Below, piece after piece: positions 9,684 through 17,235 of a DNA stretch of 64,000 nucleotides; position 1 is the first letter of the stretch; every line of letters begins with the position of its first letter. Origin of the DNA: Halobacteriovorax sp. (GTDB lineage: Bacteria; Bdellovibrionota; Bacteriovoracia; Bacteriovoracales; Bacteriovoracaceae). The notes under the pieces were generated by a model. It was not told the DNA's origin. It made no database searches and saw nothing but the letters and a program-made list of their open reading frames with translations. The stretch covers positions 1 through 64,000 of the forward strand of contig PBIO01000019.1 in NCBI GenBank assembly GCA_002720865.1, in the 5' to 3' direction. The position numbers and the translations under genes were made by a program.

Positions 9684-9692
9684 AATTTAGCT

Positions 9693-12600
9693 ATGCGCAA
9701 TTTACTCTTAGTCCTTTTCATAACTTTCTCACATAACCTTTACTCAAAAGACTGTTACGAGAATAAAACATTTAGTTTACTAACAAATCAAATAGGCCAA
9801 ATTAAAAACCTGATAAATGGTGAAGCCAGCAAAGGAAGTATCTTCTCTGTATTTGGTGAAGGGTTCGTACTAGATGATACTCCTAGATTAATTAGTGAGC
9901 TCGAAAAGCAAATTTCTGAAAGAAAGGGAATTTCATTAGAGCACGAATTACTTCATAAATGTCTTCAAGATAAAAAGATAAAAAAAGCTGGGGAGTTAAG
10001 CGATTTATCAATAGAGCTTACTAAGCTTAAGATTGAGCTATTAAAAAAGAATAAAAATTTAAATAATGCAATCGTTAAAAAAATCGAAGGGGAAAACCAG
10101 GTCCCGGAGATTAAAGAAGAAATAGAAAAAGAGAATAAGGCCAATGAGCTTGCCAAAAAAGTACTAACGAGTGAAGTCCTTGAAGCAGAAAGTACGGCCA
10201 CGATATCAACCGACTTAAAAGTAAAAAGGCTGGCGGCCTACAGGTCTGAGTTAACAAAACTAAAAATCGAACTCTTAAATAAAAAGATTGAGCATAATAA
10301 GGCCTTAGAGAGCAAGCTGAAGTACTTTGAAGATCAGTCTGAATTTCTCTCAAGCGTTCTCGTCGGAATTGAAGGCTTAAGTGAAAAAGAGGTGGCCCAA
10401 AGATTAAAGAAAACCGAAGAAATATGGATCGAAATCTCCTCTCGAAACTACAATATCTTTAGTGCAGGGGAGAGCTTTCAGCTTCCTCAAATCCCAAGTT
10501 CTACGATTACGGATACGGGAAGAGAAGACTTAAAAAAAGAAGTTTCGGATCTAAACTCCCTTAATCAAGAGTTAGTGATTTTTAAGCAAAAGACTTTAAC
10601 TGAGCTGACCTCTAAAAAGAATCATGAGTTAAAGCTCCATAATGATCTGCTTCTTCAAGTGAATAATGTAAGAGGTGTCCTTTATAATCTAGTACCTAGT
10701 AGCTTTGTTGTTAAGCAGGCTCTTACCATCGATTATTATAAAAAACTTATAAAAGAAGTGGCCGCATCTCCTTTTAGAATCTTAAGCTATTTTTACTCAA
10801 AGTTTCTCTACATTAGGGACGAGGTCTCTAAAGGAAATGAAGGCTTTAAAACCCTCGGTTACGATATTGTTTACTTAAGTTTTCTCGCTCTTATCCTGTT
10901 TGCTATAAAAACGGTTTTCTCAAACTCAAAGCAATGGGTTGATGGGCGGTTTATATCATTTTTTTCAAAATTTAGGTCGTATCAGCTAGTTAAAGGAATC
11001 CTTAGTCTTTGGAATAAAATCAAGGACAATACTGAGGATTTTCTCTGGCTTGGCCTTATTTATTTTATAAGAGAGCAGGATTTCTTAAGTGATGTAAGAA
11101 TCGTTTTAGATATTTTTCAAGTTATTTTTATAAGCCGAATTTTGAAGTCCGGAGTTATCCTTTTCTTTGGTTCTATTTCAAGAATTGACGTAAAAAGCTT
11201 TGCTGCCTTTAAAAGAAAGGCGCAGCTAGCAGCAAAATACTTTACTAATATTTATTTATTTTACGCACTTTCATTGATTTTTGTAGATGCTACCATCGGT
11301 CGAACTTATATCTTCTCTATTGTTAAATATACCGTCATTTTTTATTCCATATTCAGGTTAGTTGTAACTTCTTCAGATTGGGAAAAAGAGTTTTGGGTTT
11401 ATATCGAAAAGAACTTTTCCGGTTTTATCGTATCAAGACTTGAAGGCATTTTTAAGTTTTTTCCTCAAAAGTTAAGGGCCACGACTTATTTTGTTATCAT
11501 TATTTTATTTTCGATATTGAACCTATTTATTAGGGCAACTGAAAACTTTGAAATTTCAAAGAAAATCTCCGCTAATATTTTTAAAAAACAGATTGAGAGA
11601 GTAGAGGCTGAAAATGGATCTGACGAAGTCATTCCAGAGGAATACGCAAAATATTTCCAGTTAAATTCAATAGAGAATGAACAGGATTATGTTTGTGTAA
11701 GCGAAACTCTTGAAAACTCAATTATCGACGAAATGAAGGAGTGGATAACTGATAAAAGCGAGGAGCATTCCCTCGTTGTATTTGGGGACAAAGGAGTTGG
11801 GAAGACTACTCTTCTGAAACACTGTCTTGAAACTATTAATGGTGAATTCTCAGAACAAGTAAGAGTCATTAAAACTAAGATTCCTGCTAAAGTTTTAAAT
11901 AAAAAGGATCTTCAAAATTTTATTTGCCGGACAATTACAGGTAAAGAGATGGAAGGTAGTTTTGATCTCTACCAGTTGGATAAGGCCCTAGACAAAAAAG
12001 TTATTATCTTTTTTGATGAGGCTCAGAATAGCTTTCTTTCCCAAGTAGGCGGGTTTGATGCGTATGAGTATCTACTTAATTTACTTAACTTTAATACGGA
12101 AAATATATACTGGGTAATGTCTTTAAATAAATATAGCTGGCTTTATTTGGATCGGGCCTTCGGAAGAAATCAGTTCTTTAGAAATGTCTTTGAAATTAAA
12201 GGGTGGAGCGATTTAAAGATTAAAGAATTAATTATGAGTCGCCATAGTAAAACGGATTATAGCCTTTCTTTTGATTTACTAATCAATGCGACGAGGTCCC
12301 AAGATGAGATAGATCGCTATGCCTCTGTTGAATCCAAGTTTTTTAAATTACTTTGGGAGCTTTCCCGCGGAAATCCTAGGGCCGCTCTCTATCTTTGGAT
12401 GACGGCACTCTCAAGAAAACGACTGAAGACGTTTAACGTCAATATTCCTAAAGAGGTGGACCTGGCGGGGTTAGAGAAACTCCCAGATGATCTAATGTTC
12501 GTGATAGCTCATGTTTTAAAACATGAAAACTTAACCGCAAAAGAAATTGAACATGTGACAAATCTTCCTAATGGAATCGTTAGGAATGCCATTAAGGTAG

Positions 12601-12716
12601 GTCTAGAAAAGAACTTTCTTTTTAAAGATGAGAGAAATCGATACATGATTGATATCGCAAGCCAATACGGCGTGATTAAATTTTTAACCTTAAAGAACTT
12701 TATTTATGGAAGCTAA
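9693..12716 (+). CDS. membrane-anchored AAA ATPase with periplasmic coiled coil (split MscK-like architecture)
   Basis: A 1007-residue protein of unrecognised family. A signal peptide (MRNLLLVLFITFSHNLYS) is followed by about 350 residues of Lys/Glu/Leu-rich coiled coil, predicted periplasmic. A block of roughly five membrane helices spans about residues 390-620, and then comes a cytoplasmic P-loop ATPase. The Walker A GDKGVGKTT is at 698-706, and the Walker B IIFFDE ends at D775-E776. The C-terminal 80 residues look like a winged-helix or lid domain (LTAKEIEHVTNL). The signal peptide, coiled coil and membrane block recall MscK/MscM channels, whose MscS domain here is the next, 11-bp overlapping gene. 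I infer that the two form one complex. No experimental homologue is known to me. Confidence 0.8.
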   Translation: MRNLLLVLFITFSHNLYSKDCYENKTFSLLTNQIGQIKNLINGEASKGSIFSVFGEGFVLDDTPRLISELEKQISERKGISLEHELLHKCLQDKKIKKAGELSDLSIELTKLKIELLKKNKNLNNAIVKKIEGENQVPEIKEEIEKENKANELAKKVLTSEVLEAESTATISTDLKVKRLAAYRSELTKLKIELLNKKIEHNKALESKLKYFEDQSEFLSSVLVGIEGLSEKEVAQRLKKTEEIWIEISSRNYNIFSAGESFQLPQIPSSTITDTGREDLKKEVSDLNSLNQELVIFKQKTLTELTSKKNHELKLHNDLLLQVNNVRGVLYNLVPSSFVVKQALTIDYYKKLIKEVAASPFRILSYFYSKFLYIRDEVSKGNEGFKTLGYDIVYLSFLALILFAIKTVFSNSKQWVDGRFISFFSKFRSYQLVKGILSLWNKIKDNTEDFLWLGLIYFIREQDFLSDVRIVLDIFQVIFISRILKSGVILFFGSISRIDVKSFAAFKRKAQLAAKYFTNIYLFYALSLIFVDATIGRTYIFSIVKYTVIFYSIFRLVVTSSDWEKEFWVYIEKNFSGFIVSRLEGIFKFFPQKLRATTYFVIIILFSILNLFIRATENFEISKKISANIFKKQIERVEAENGSDEVIPEEYAKYFQLNSIENEQDYVCVSETLENSIIDEMKEWITDKSEEHSLVVFGDKGVGKTTLLKHCLETINGEFSEQVRVIKTKIPAKVLNKKDLQNFICRTITGKEMEGSFDLYQLDKALDKKVIIFFDEAQNSFLSQVGGFDAYEYLLNLLNFNTENIYWVMSLNKYSWLYLDRAFGRNQFFRNVFEIKGWSDLKIKELIMSRHSKTDYSLSFDLLINATRSQDEIDRYASVESKFFKLLWELSRGNPRAALYLWMTALSRKRLKTFNVNIPKEVDLAGLEKLPDDLMFVIAHVLKHENLTAKEIEHVTNLPNGIVRNAIKVGLEKNFLFKDERNRYMIDIASQYGVIKFLTLKNFIYGS

Positions 12717-13542
12717 AAACACGACACTCTTCGTCCTAGACTTTTTGAAATTAGATAAAGTTCTACTCTTTGTCGTTTTAATCGTTGGGATCGTTCTTTT
12801 TATAAAACTTGTTAATATTTGGACGACTAAATTACAGGAAAAGTTTTCTGGGAAAAGACTTACTATTTTACAAGTTGCCACAGTATTCTCTTTCTTTGTT
12901 TATCTGATAGGATTTTTAGGCTCATTTTATGTTGTCTTTAAACCCTCAAAAGAGATTTTAGTCACAATTGGTGGTTCTGCCGCAGTTGCTATTGGTTTTG
13001 CTTTAAAAGACCTGGTGGGATCAGTCATTGCTGGGTTTATCCTTCTTTTTGATAGGCCTTTTCAGGTGGGGGATCGAGTCGCCTTTGGAGATGTTTATGG
13101 AGAAATTAAAAGTATTGGTCTAAGATCAGTAAGACTCCAAACTCTAGACGATAATCTAGTCACAATACCAAACTCGAAATTTTTAACTGATGTCGTTTCT
13201 AGTGGAAATAGTGGCGCTCTAGATATGATGATCGTGGCAAATTTCTATATCTCAATCTACGAAAATTTAGATCGCGTAAGAAAGTCACTTCATGAAGTGG
13301 TTATTACCAGCCGTTTTGTTTATCTTGAAAAACCTGTTGTGGTGACATTTGATGAAGTTCCGCTAGCTCAGACTTTTGCTATAAAAGTAGGAGTAAAGGC
13401 CTACGTGCTTGATGTTAAATATGAGAAAGCTTTTTTAAGTGATATTATCTCTAGAGGTAATAAAATTCTAAAGGAGACGAATGTGGCAAGACCAGTGACT
13501 TACAAACTTGATGAAAGGGGAGATGGTGAAGCTCAGTATTGA
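12706..13542 (+). CDS. MscS-family mechanosensitive channel
   Basis: An inner-membrane channel of 278 residues. Two N-terminal membrane helices are followed by a classic MscS pore helix and loop (GGSAAVAIGFALKDLVGS), then FDRPFQVGDRVAFG and LVTIPNSKFL of the beta domain, and a C-terminal alpha/beta domain. It is much closer to canonical MscS than the gene at 3474. It overlaps the membrane AAA ATPase by 11 bp, and the amino acid:carrier ligase start lies inside its last codons, so the three are translationally coupled. I infer that it supplies the pore of the AAA protein's complex. Alternatively it is an independent osmotic safety valve that shares an operon by chance. Confidence 0.9.
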   Translation: MEAKNTTLFVLDFLKLDKVLLFVVLIVGIVLFIKLVNIWTTKLQEKFSGKRLTILQVATVFSFFVYLIGFLGSFYVVFKPSKEILVTIGGSAAVAIGFALKDLVGSVIAGFILLFDRPFQVGDRVAFGDVYGEIKSIGLRSVRLQTLDDNLVTIPNSKFLTDVVSSGNSGALDMMIVANFYISIYENLDRVRKSLHEVVITSRFVYLEKPVVVTFDEVPLAQTFAIKVGVKAYVLDVKYEKAFLSDIISRGNKILKETNVARPVTYKLDERGDGEAQY

Positions 13543-14698
13543 TATTGGCTTTGAGGCCAATGATGTTGATATTGAAAATCTTCAGACTGGACTGGCCTAT
13601 ATAAGTCAGGATATTGAAAACTTTGTCATTGATAAAGAAAAGCAAATTATCCATTTTGAACTTAAGAAAGACTCAGATGCCTCTCAGTTAGAAGTCTTAT
13701 TAAAAGAAGCTATTCTAAAATTTCGACCTTTTTCAGAGGACGATTCCACAGTAATTCTACATGATTTTAAAAGCTATGAGGTTGCTAACTCAGAAAATGT
13801 CTTCAGTGCTTTGGTAGAAAGGGGAGATATTACAGAGTATAACGAAGGCTACTTCGCTTTAAGCGGAAAGCTTTTGCAAAATATGAAGAAAATTGATGAA
13901 GAACTTTTAATCTTTGCTAGATCGCTGAGTTCAAGTGAAGTTATCTTTCCAATAACTACACAAATCTCTAATTTAAATAAACATGATTTCTTTAAGCAAA
14001 CTCCTCAGTTTGCCAATTTTATTTCTACCCTTAGAGAAGACATTGAGAATATTTCAAATCTATCTAAAGGTCTTTCTGGGGATGACGAGTTCAAAATCAC
14101 TGAGCATGTTCATGATCCAAAATGTATGTGCCGCTCTGCCGTTTGTTTAAATAGTTATCCTCGGTATGAGAATAAAAAATTTAGAGAGGAACAAAATATA
14201 GCCTTAACTTCAGTGGGCAAAGTTTTTAGGAATGAATCCAAAAATGTTCAGTCACTAGAAAGGCTCCATGAATTTTCAATGCGAGAAATTATCTTTTTTG
14301 GGTCAGCCGAATATGTTGATGAATCATTAAAAAAATGTGTTCAGTGGTGTGTGGACTTTATTAAAAAATTCAAATTAAAGTCGATCATACAATCCGCCAA
14401 TGATCCCTTCTTTGCAGAAAATTTTTCTACTTTGCAGTTCTATCAAAGATCACAGGTCTCCAAATATGAAGTAAAACTTTTTAACCCTGCCTCACAAAAT
14501 CAAGTTTCTTGTGCCTCTTTGAATAACCATGGGACTCATTTCTCAAAGGCTTTTAATATTAAGTTTGAAAATGATGAGTATATCTTTACTGGCTGTGCCG
14601 GTTGGGGACTTGAAAGATGTATCTTCATGATTTACGCTCAGTATGGTGTTGAGGAAGAAAAATGGCCGGTTGAGCTAAGAGAGTTCTTTAAGCTTTAG
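13523..14698 (+). CDS. SerRS-like amino acid:carrier protein ligase
   Basis: A class II aminoacyl-tRNA-synthetase homologue of the amino acid:[carrier protein] ligase family, which activates Gly or Ala and loads it on the phosphopantetheine of a small carrier protein. Visible: C208 in CLNSYPRY, motif 2 FRNE (R236) with HEFSMRE (E255), NNHGTHF, and motif 3 GCAGWGLER (C358). C208, E255 and C358 match the Cys-Glu-Cys zinc site known for this family. IFPITTQISNL and FFKQTPQFANF match the family's N-terminal catalytic blocks. It lacks a tRNA-binding arm. Roughly 120 N-terminal residues are extra. Start: ATG at 13523 with AGGGG close upstream; TTG 13508 and ATG 13511 are alternatives. The stop overlaps tail to tail with the carrier protein gene by 11 bp. 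Confidence 0.85.
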   Translation: MVKLSIDIGFEANDVDIENLQTGLAYISQDIENFVIDKEKQIIHFELKKDSDASQLEVLLKEAILKFRPFSEDDSTVILHDFKSYEVANSENVFSALVERGDITEYNEGYFALSGKLLQNMKKIDEELLIFARSLSSSEVIFPITTQISNLNKHDFFKQTPQFANFISTLREDIENISNLSKGLSGDDEFKITEHVHDPKCMCRSAVCLNSYPRYENKKFREEQNIALTSVGKVFRNESKNVQSLERLHEFSMREIIFFGSAEYVDESLKKCVQWCVDFIKKFKLKSIIQSANDPFFAENFSTLQFYQRSQVSKYEVKLFNPASQNQVSCASLNNHGTHFSKAFNIKFENDEYIFTGCAGWGLERCIFMIYAQYGVEEEKWPVELREFFKL

Positions 14699-14912
14699 AT
14701 TCAAGAACTTCAATAATCTTTTGGACAGAATCCATTTGAGCAATTTCACCCATTTCAAATTTCGTGGAAAAGTTAGCTTCTAACTTCATTATCATTTGTA
14801 AATGTTTTAATGAGTCCCACTCTTTTAAATTATTGATAGTAGTGTCAGTATTAACGAGAGATGAATCGACCCCAAAAACTTCTGAAAAAGCAGTTTGAAT
14901 CTTATCTAACAT
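14688..14912 (-). CDS. acyl/aminoacyl carrier protein (DltC-like)
   Basis: A 74-residue four-helix carrier protein. The phosphopantetheine serine is S34 in WDSLKHL, the expected DSL motif; the N-terminal MLDKIQTAFSEVFG and central NNLKEWDS fit DltC/ACP helices. The strong ribosome binding site AAGGAG sits 6 bases before the ATG and overlaps the stop of the upstream microprotein. It is the last gene of a minus-strand set SGNH - MBOAT - microprotein - carrier, and it converges with the ligase gene on the other strand. The likely cargo is an amino acid loaded by that ligase and handed to the MBOAT. A fatty-acid role is unlikely, because no fatty acid synthesis genes are near. Confidence 0.9.
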   Translation of the reverse strand: MLDKIQTAFSEVFGVDSSLVNTDTTINNLKEWDSLKHLQMIMKLEANFSTKFEMGEIAQMDSVQKIIEVLESKA

Positions 14913-14921
14913 AGAAACTCC

Positions 14922-15023
14922 TTAGAATTCGTATTGAAAGCCAAATTGATAATCACCAACGTAGAGTACGCAGACAAGAATTAGTAAGAGTAATAGGTGC
15001 TTAATCATTATGGTTAAATTCAT
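14922..15023 (-). CDS. 33-residue membrane microprotein, DltX-like
   Basis: A very short gene: one membrane helix after a short N-terminus carrying Lys/His (K8, H9), then Asp and an aromatic end, FGFQYEF. The charge pattern predicts an N-in, C-out orientation. It begins with ATG that overlaps the MBOAT stop (ATGA, 15020-15023), and its stop TAA runs into the AAGGAG of the carrier gene, so the coupling is tight. Known for Dlt systems: DltX is a membrane microprotein whose C-terminal hexapeptide tyrosine shuttles the acyl group from the MBOAT to DltD. Here the end is F-x-Y-x-F, one residue shorter between Tyr and the last Phe than the DltX motif as I recall it. The assignment is strong by context and modest by sequence. 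Confidence 0.72.
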   Translation of the reverse strand: MNLTIMIKHLLLLLILVCVLYVGDYQFGFQYEF

Positions 15024-16243
15024 AAGAAGCTAAAGATCCTTTTAATTATTGCCGTCTTTTCAATAAATATTATCAAGCTAAATACAAAAAAATGAAAGGT
15101 GGTTAGAGTTGCTAATACTCTCACCATTGTCGATTTTTGGTACCACTGCATTCTTTCCTGACCGATTAATTTAGGTAATTGAGAGCTATAAACTTGAAAG
15201 GCAGCCAGGGCCAGACCATGACATAGGCCATACCAAAGATAAATGCTCTTATCTCCATGCCAAATTCCTGCTAAAACAAAAGTAATTATGTAGGAAATCG
15301 CCGCAATCGCCACAAAGTTTTTAAATCCTATTCTTATAAAAAACATTTGTAGGGGAAAATAAATATAGTCCCTTAACCAGTGGATAAAACTAATATGCCA
15401 GCGATTCCAAAATTCTTGAATATTTCTGGCCATAAAAGGGTTGTTAAAGTTTTCGGGCGTCTTAATGCCAAGAAGTCTTGATATTCCAATGGCAATATCA
15501 CTATAGCCAGAGAAATCTAAATAAAGAACAAAAGCGTATAAGTAAGAGCCTAGAAATAGACTAGAAGTAGGAGCTTGGGCCAAGTCTATATTATTTATTC
15601 CGAAGATTGATAGTCCATAAAGAGAATCAGCGATTAATGCTTTTTTAAAAAGACCAAAGATTATCCTTGATACAGCTAAGTAGGTTTCTTTTGCACCAAG
15701 AGGAGTGCTTATATTGGCGTCTTGGATAAATCGGTCGAATCGATCGAGTGGTCCCGAAAGGTAACAAGGAAAAAATAAGAGGTAGTTTATATAATGAAAG
15801 AAATCTGGTTTTTCTTTTAGTTTACCCTGGGCCGTATCAACCACAAGAGAGATGAGTTTGAAGCTAAAGAAAGAGATGCCAATAAAGCTAATCGGCTTTA
15901 AAAGGCTTGCGCTTAGTGGAAAAAAAGCAATAAAAAAGCTTTGAACTAAACTGTACTTATAAAAGCATAAAGCAATTAAACTTATCCCAATTAGTAGTCC
16001 AGTCAAGAACTTGTTGGTCCTTTGCTTATATAGGGCCAAGATTCCTAAGTAATTGGTGCCTAGAAAAAAGAAAAGTAATAAGAGGTGCTTTTTACGGTAG
16101 TAAAAAAGCAAGACGATAAAGCTAAGATTTAAAAATGCTAAAACTTTTTTTCTACTTTCTGGCCCCTTACAGAGATTCATAATGAAAAAAGCAATTAGGA
16201 CAAATAAATAGTAAGAAAGCGACTTTAAATCAATCAATTCCAA
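15020..16243 (-). CDS. MBOAT acyltransferase (DltB/AlgI-like)
   Basis: A polytopic inner-membrane O-acyltransferase, 407 residues with about 11 hydrophobic segments. Characteristic blocks are FPCYLSGPLDRF, YLDFSGYSDIAIGISRLLGI, NIQEFWNRWHISFIHWLRDY (N280, H283) and AGIWHGDK with the invariant catalytic-type H329; a second His is at 342 (LCHG). Known for the family: DltB takes D-alanine from carrier DltC in the cytoplasm and passes it across the membrane. The gene overlaps the SGNH gene by 14 bp upstream and the microprotein by 4 bp downstream. AlgI in alginate acetylation is an alternative relative, but the adjacent carrier protein favours a Dlt-type donor. Confidence 0.92.
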   Translation of the reverse strand: MELIDLKSLSYYLFVLIAFFIMNLCKGPESRKKVLAFLNLSFIVLLFYYRKKHLLLLFFFLGTNYLGILALYKQRTNKFLTGLLIGISLIALCFYKYSLVQSFFIAFFPLSASLLKPISFIGISFFSFKLISLVVDTAQGKLKEKPDFFHYINYLLFFPCYLSGPLDRFDRFIQDANISTPLGAKETYLAVSRIIFGLFKKALIADSLYGLSIFGINNIDLAQAPTSSLFLGSYLYAFVLYLDFSGYSDIAIGISRLLGIKTPENFNNPFMARNIQEFWNRWHISFIHWLRDYIYFPLQMFFIRIGFKNFVAIAAISYIITFVLAGIWHGDKSIYLWYGLCHGLALAAFQVYSSQLPKLIGQERMQWYQKSTMVRVLATLTTFHFFVFSLIIFIEKTAIIKRIFSFL

Positions 16244-17177
16244 GCCCCTTTAAATCAATTGAAATGATTTTTCCCATTCTCCTATTTCCAGCTGGATTTA
16301 AATGAATATAATCTAAAAAGTTTTCAGAATTTGACTCTAGGCTATTCGTATAATCAAAAAAGTTAACTTCTAAAGGGACTAACTCTTCTTTTACACTTAG
16401 TTTAAACTCTTCAAAATCTTTTTTATTAAAACTAGTGTCGCTTTTATAGATTGGATCAAAATAGGCCAGAACCACTATTTTGTTCTCTTTGGCCTCTGTA
16501 ATAAGAGATTTTAAAACGCTAAAGCTTTGCTTAGCCTGGGTTTTGATATCAAGAATGCTCACCCCTTTTTTCCCATAGATATCGGTGCTCATTGTGGGAC
16601 CGTAAATTTTCTCTTTTAAATTAAAGATAGCCGACTTTAACTCTAGAAGTTCTACTGGAGGATAGGCCACTTTCATAGAATCCGAAGTAAAAAAAGAAAA
16701 TAGCTTTTTATTATCTTTTTGTTTTTGAATTTGCTCGATATGGTCTTTTGGCAATGAGCTTTTCAATAACTCTAGATTATTCCACTCAAGAAACCCGCTC
16801 TCATTATTGGCAAAGAGCCCTGGATTTATACCTATGATGAGAACTTTTGGATTATATTTAAGGGATAGTTTAAAGAGGGTTAAGAGCGCCGTAGTGGAGG
16901 CACCTAGAACCCCTAGATTATAGCTTTGATAATTGGTGAGATGTTGGTTTAACTGGTCGCTAATATTATTCATTTTGGGAATATTGCTTCCGGCCACGGA
17001 GGAGTTACCGAGAAAAATTATTTTTTCTTTCAGATCAGTTTTTGAAACTAAGTGCTGACTTAAGTTTGTCGCGCCTGTGTAGAGGTAGGGATGAAGGCCC
17101 TCTTTAGAGCTTTTTATAAAGATTGGCTTAATGACAATAATAGTTAAAAAAATACTAAAAAGTAAAAACCGGTACAT
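16230..17177 (-). CDS. SGNH-fold envelope transferase (DltD/AlgJ-like)
   Basis: A single N-terminal membrane anchor (hydrophobic residues 4-20) and a periplasmic SGNH/GDSL domain, 315 residues. The nucleophile block is FLGNSSVAG (S59 or S60), the second block is NLGVLGASTTA, and the catalytic Asp-His pair is DYIHLNPAGN (D289, H292). Known for DltD and AlgJ/AlgX: the final acyl transfer to the envelope polymer outside the cytoplasmic membrane. Start: ATG at 17177 with AAGGAAGAG upstream; the longer TTG start at 17195 has no good site. It leads the set and overlaps the MBOAT start by 14 bp. The acceptor polymer cannot be told from the sequence. Confidence 0.85.
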   Translation of the reverse strand: MYRFLLFSIFLTIIVIKPIFIKSSKEGLHPYLYTGATNLSQHLVSKTDLKEKIIFLGNSSVAGSNIPKMNNISDQLNQHLTNYQSYNLGVLGASTTALLTLFKLSLKYNPKVLIIGINPGLFANNESGFLEWNNLELLKSSLPKDHIEQIQKQKDNKKLFSFFTSDSMKVAYPPVELLELKSAIFNLKEKIYGPTMSTDIYGKKGVSILDIKTQAKQSFSVLKSLITEAKENKIVVLAYFDPIYKSDTSFNKKDFEEFKLSVKEELVPLEVNFFDYTNSLESNSENFLDYIHLNPAGNRRMGKIISIDLKGLGID

Positions 17178-17235
17178 TCGCTCTTCCTTGAACAATATTA
17201 AAATTATAACAAGGGGGAAGCCCTATTACTAGAGT

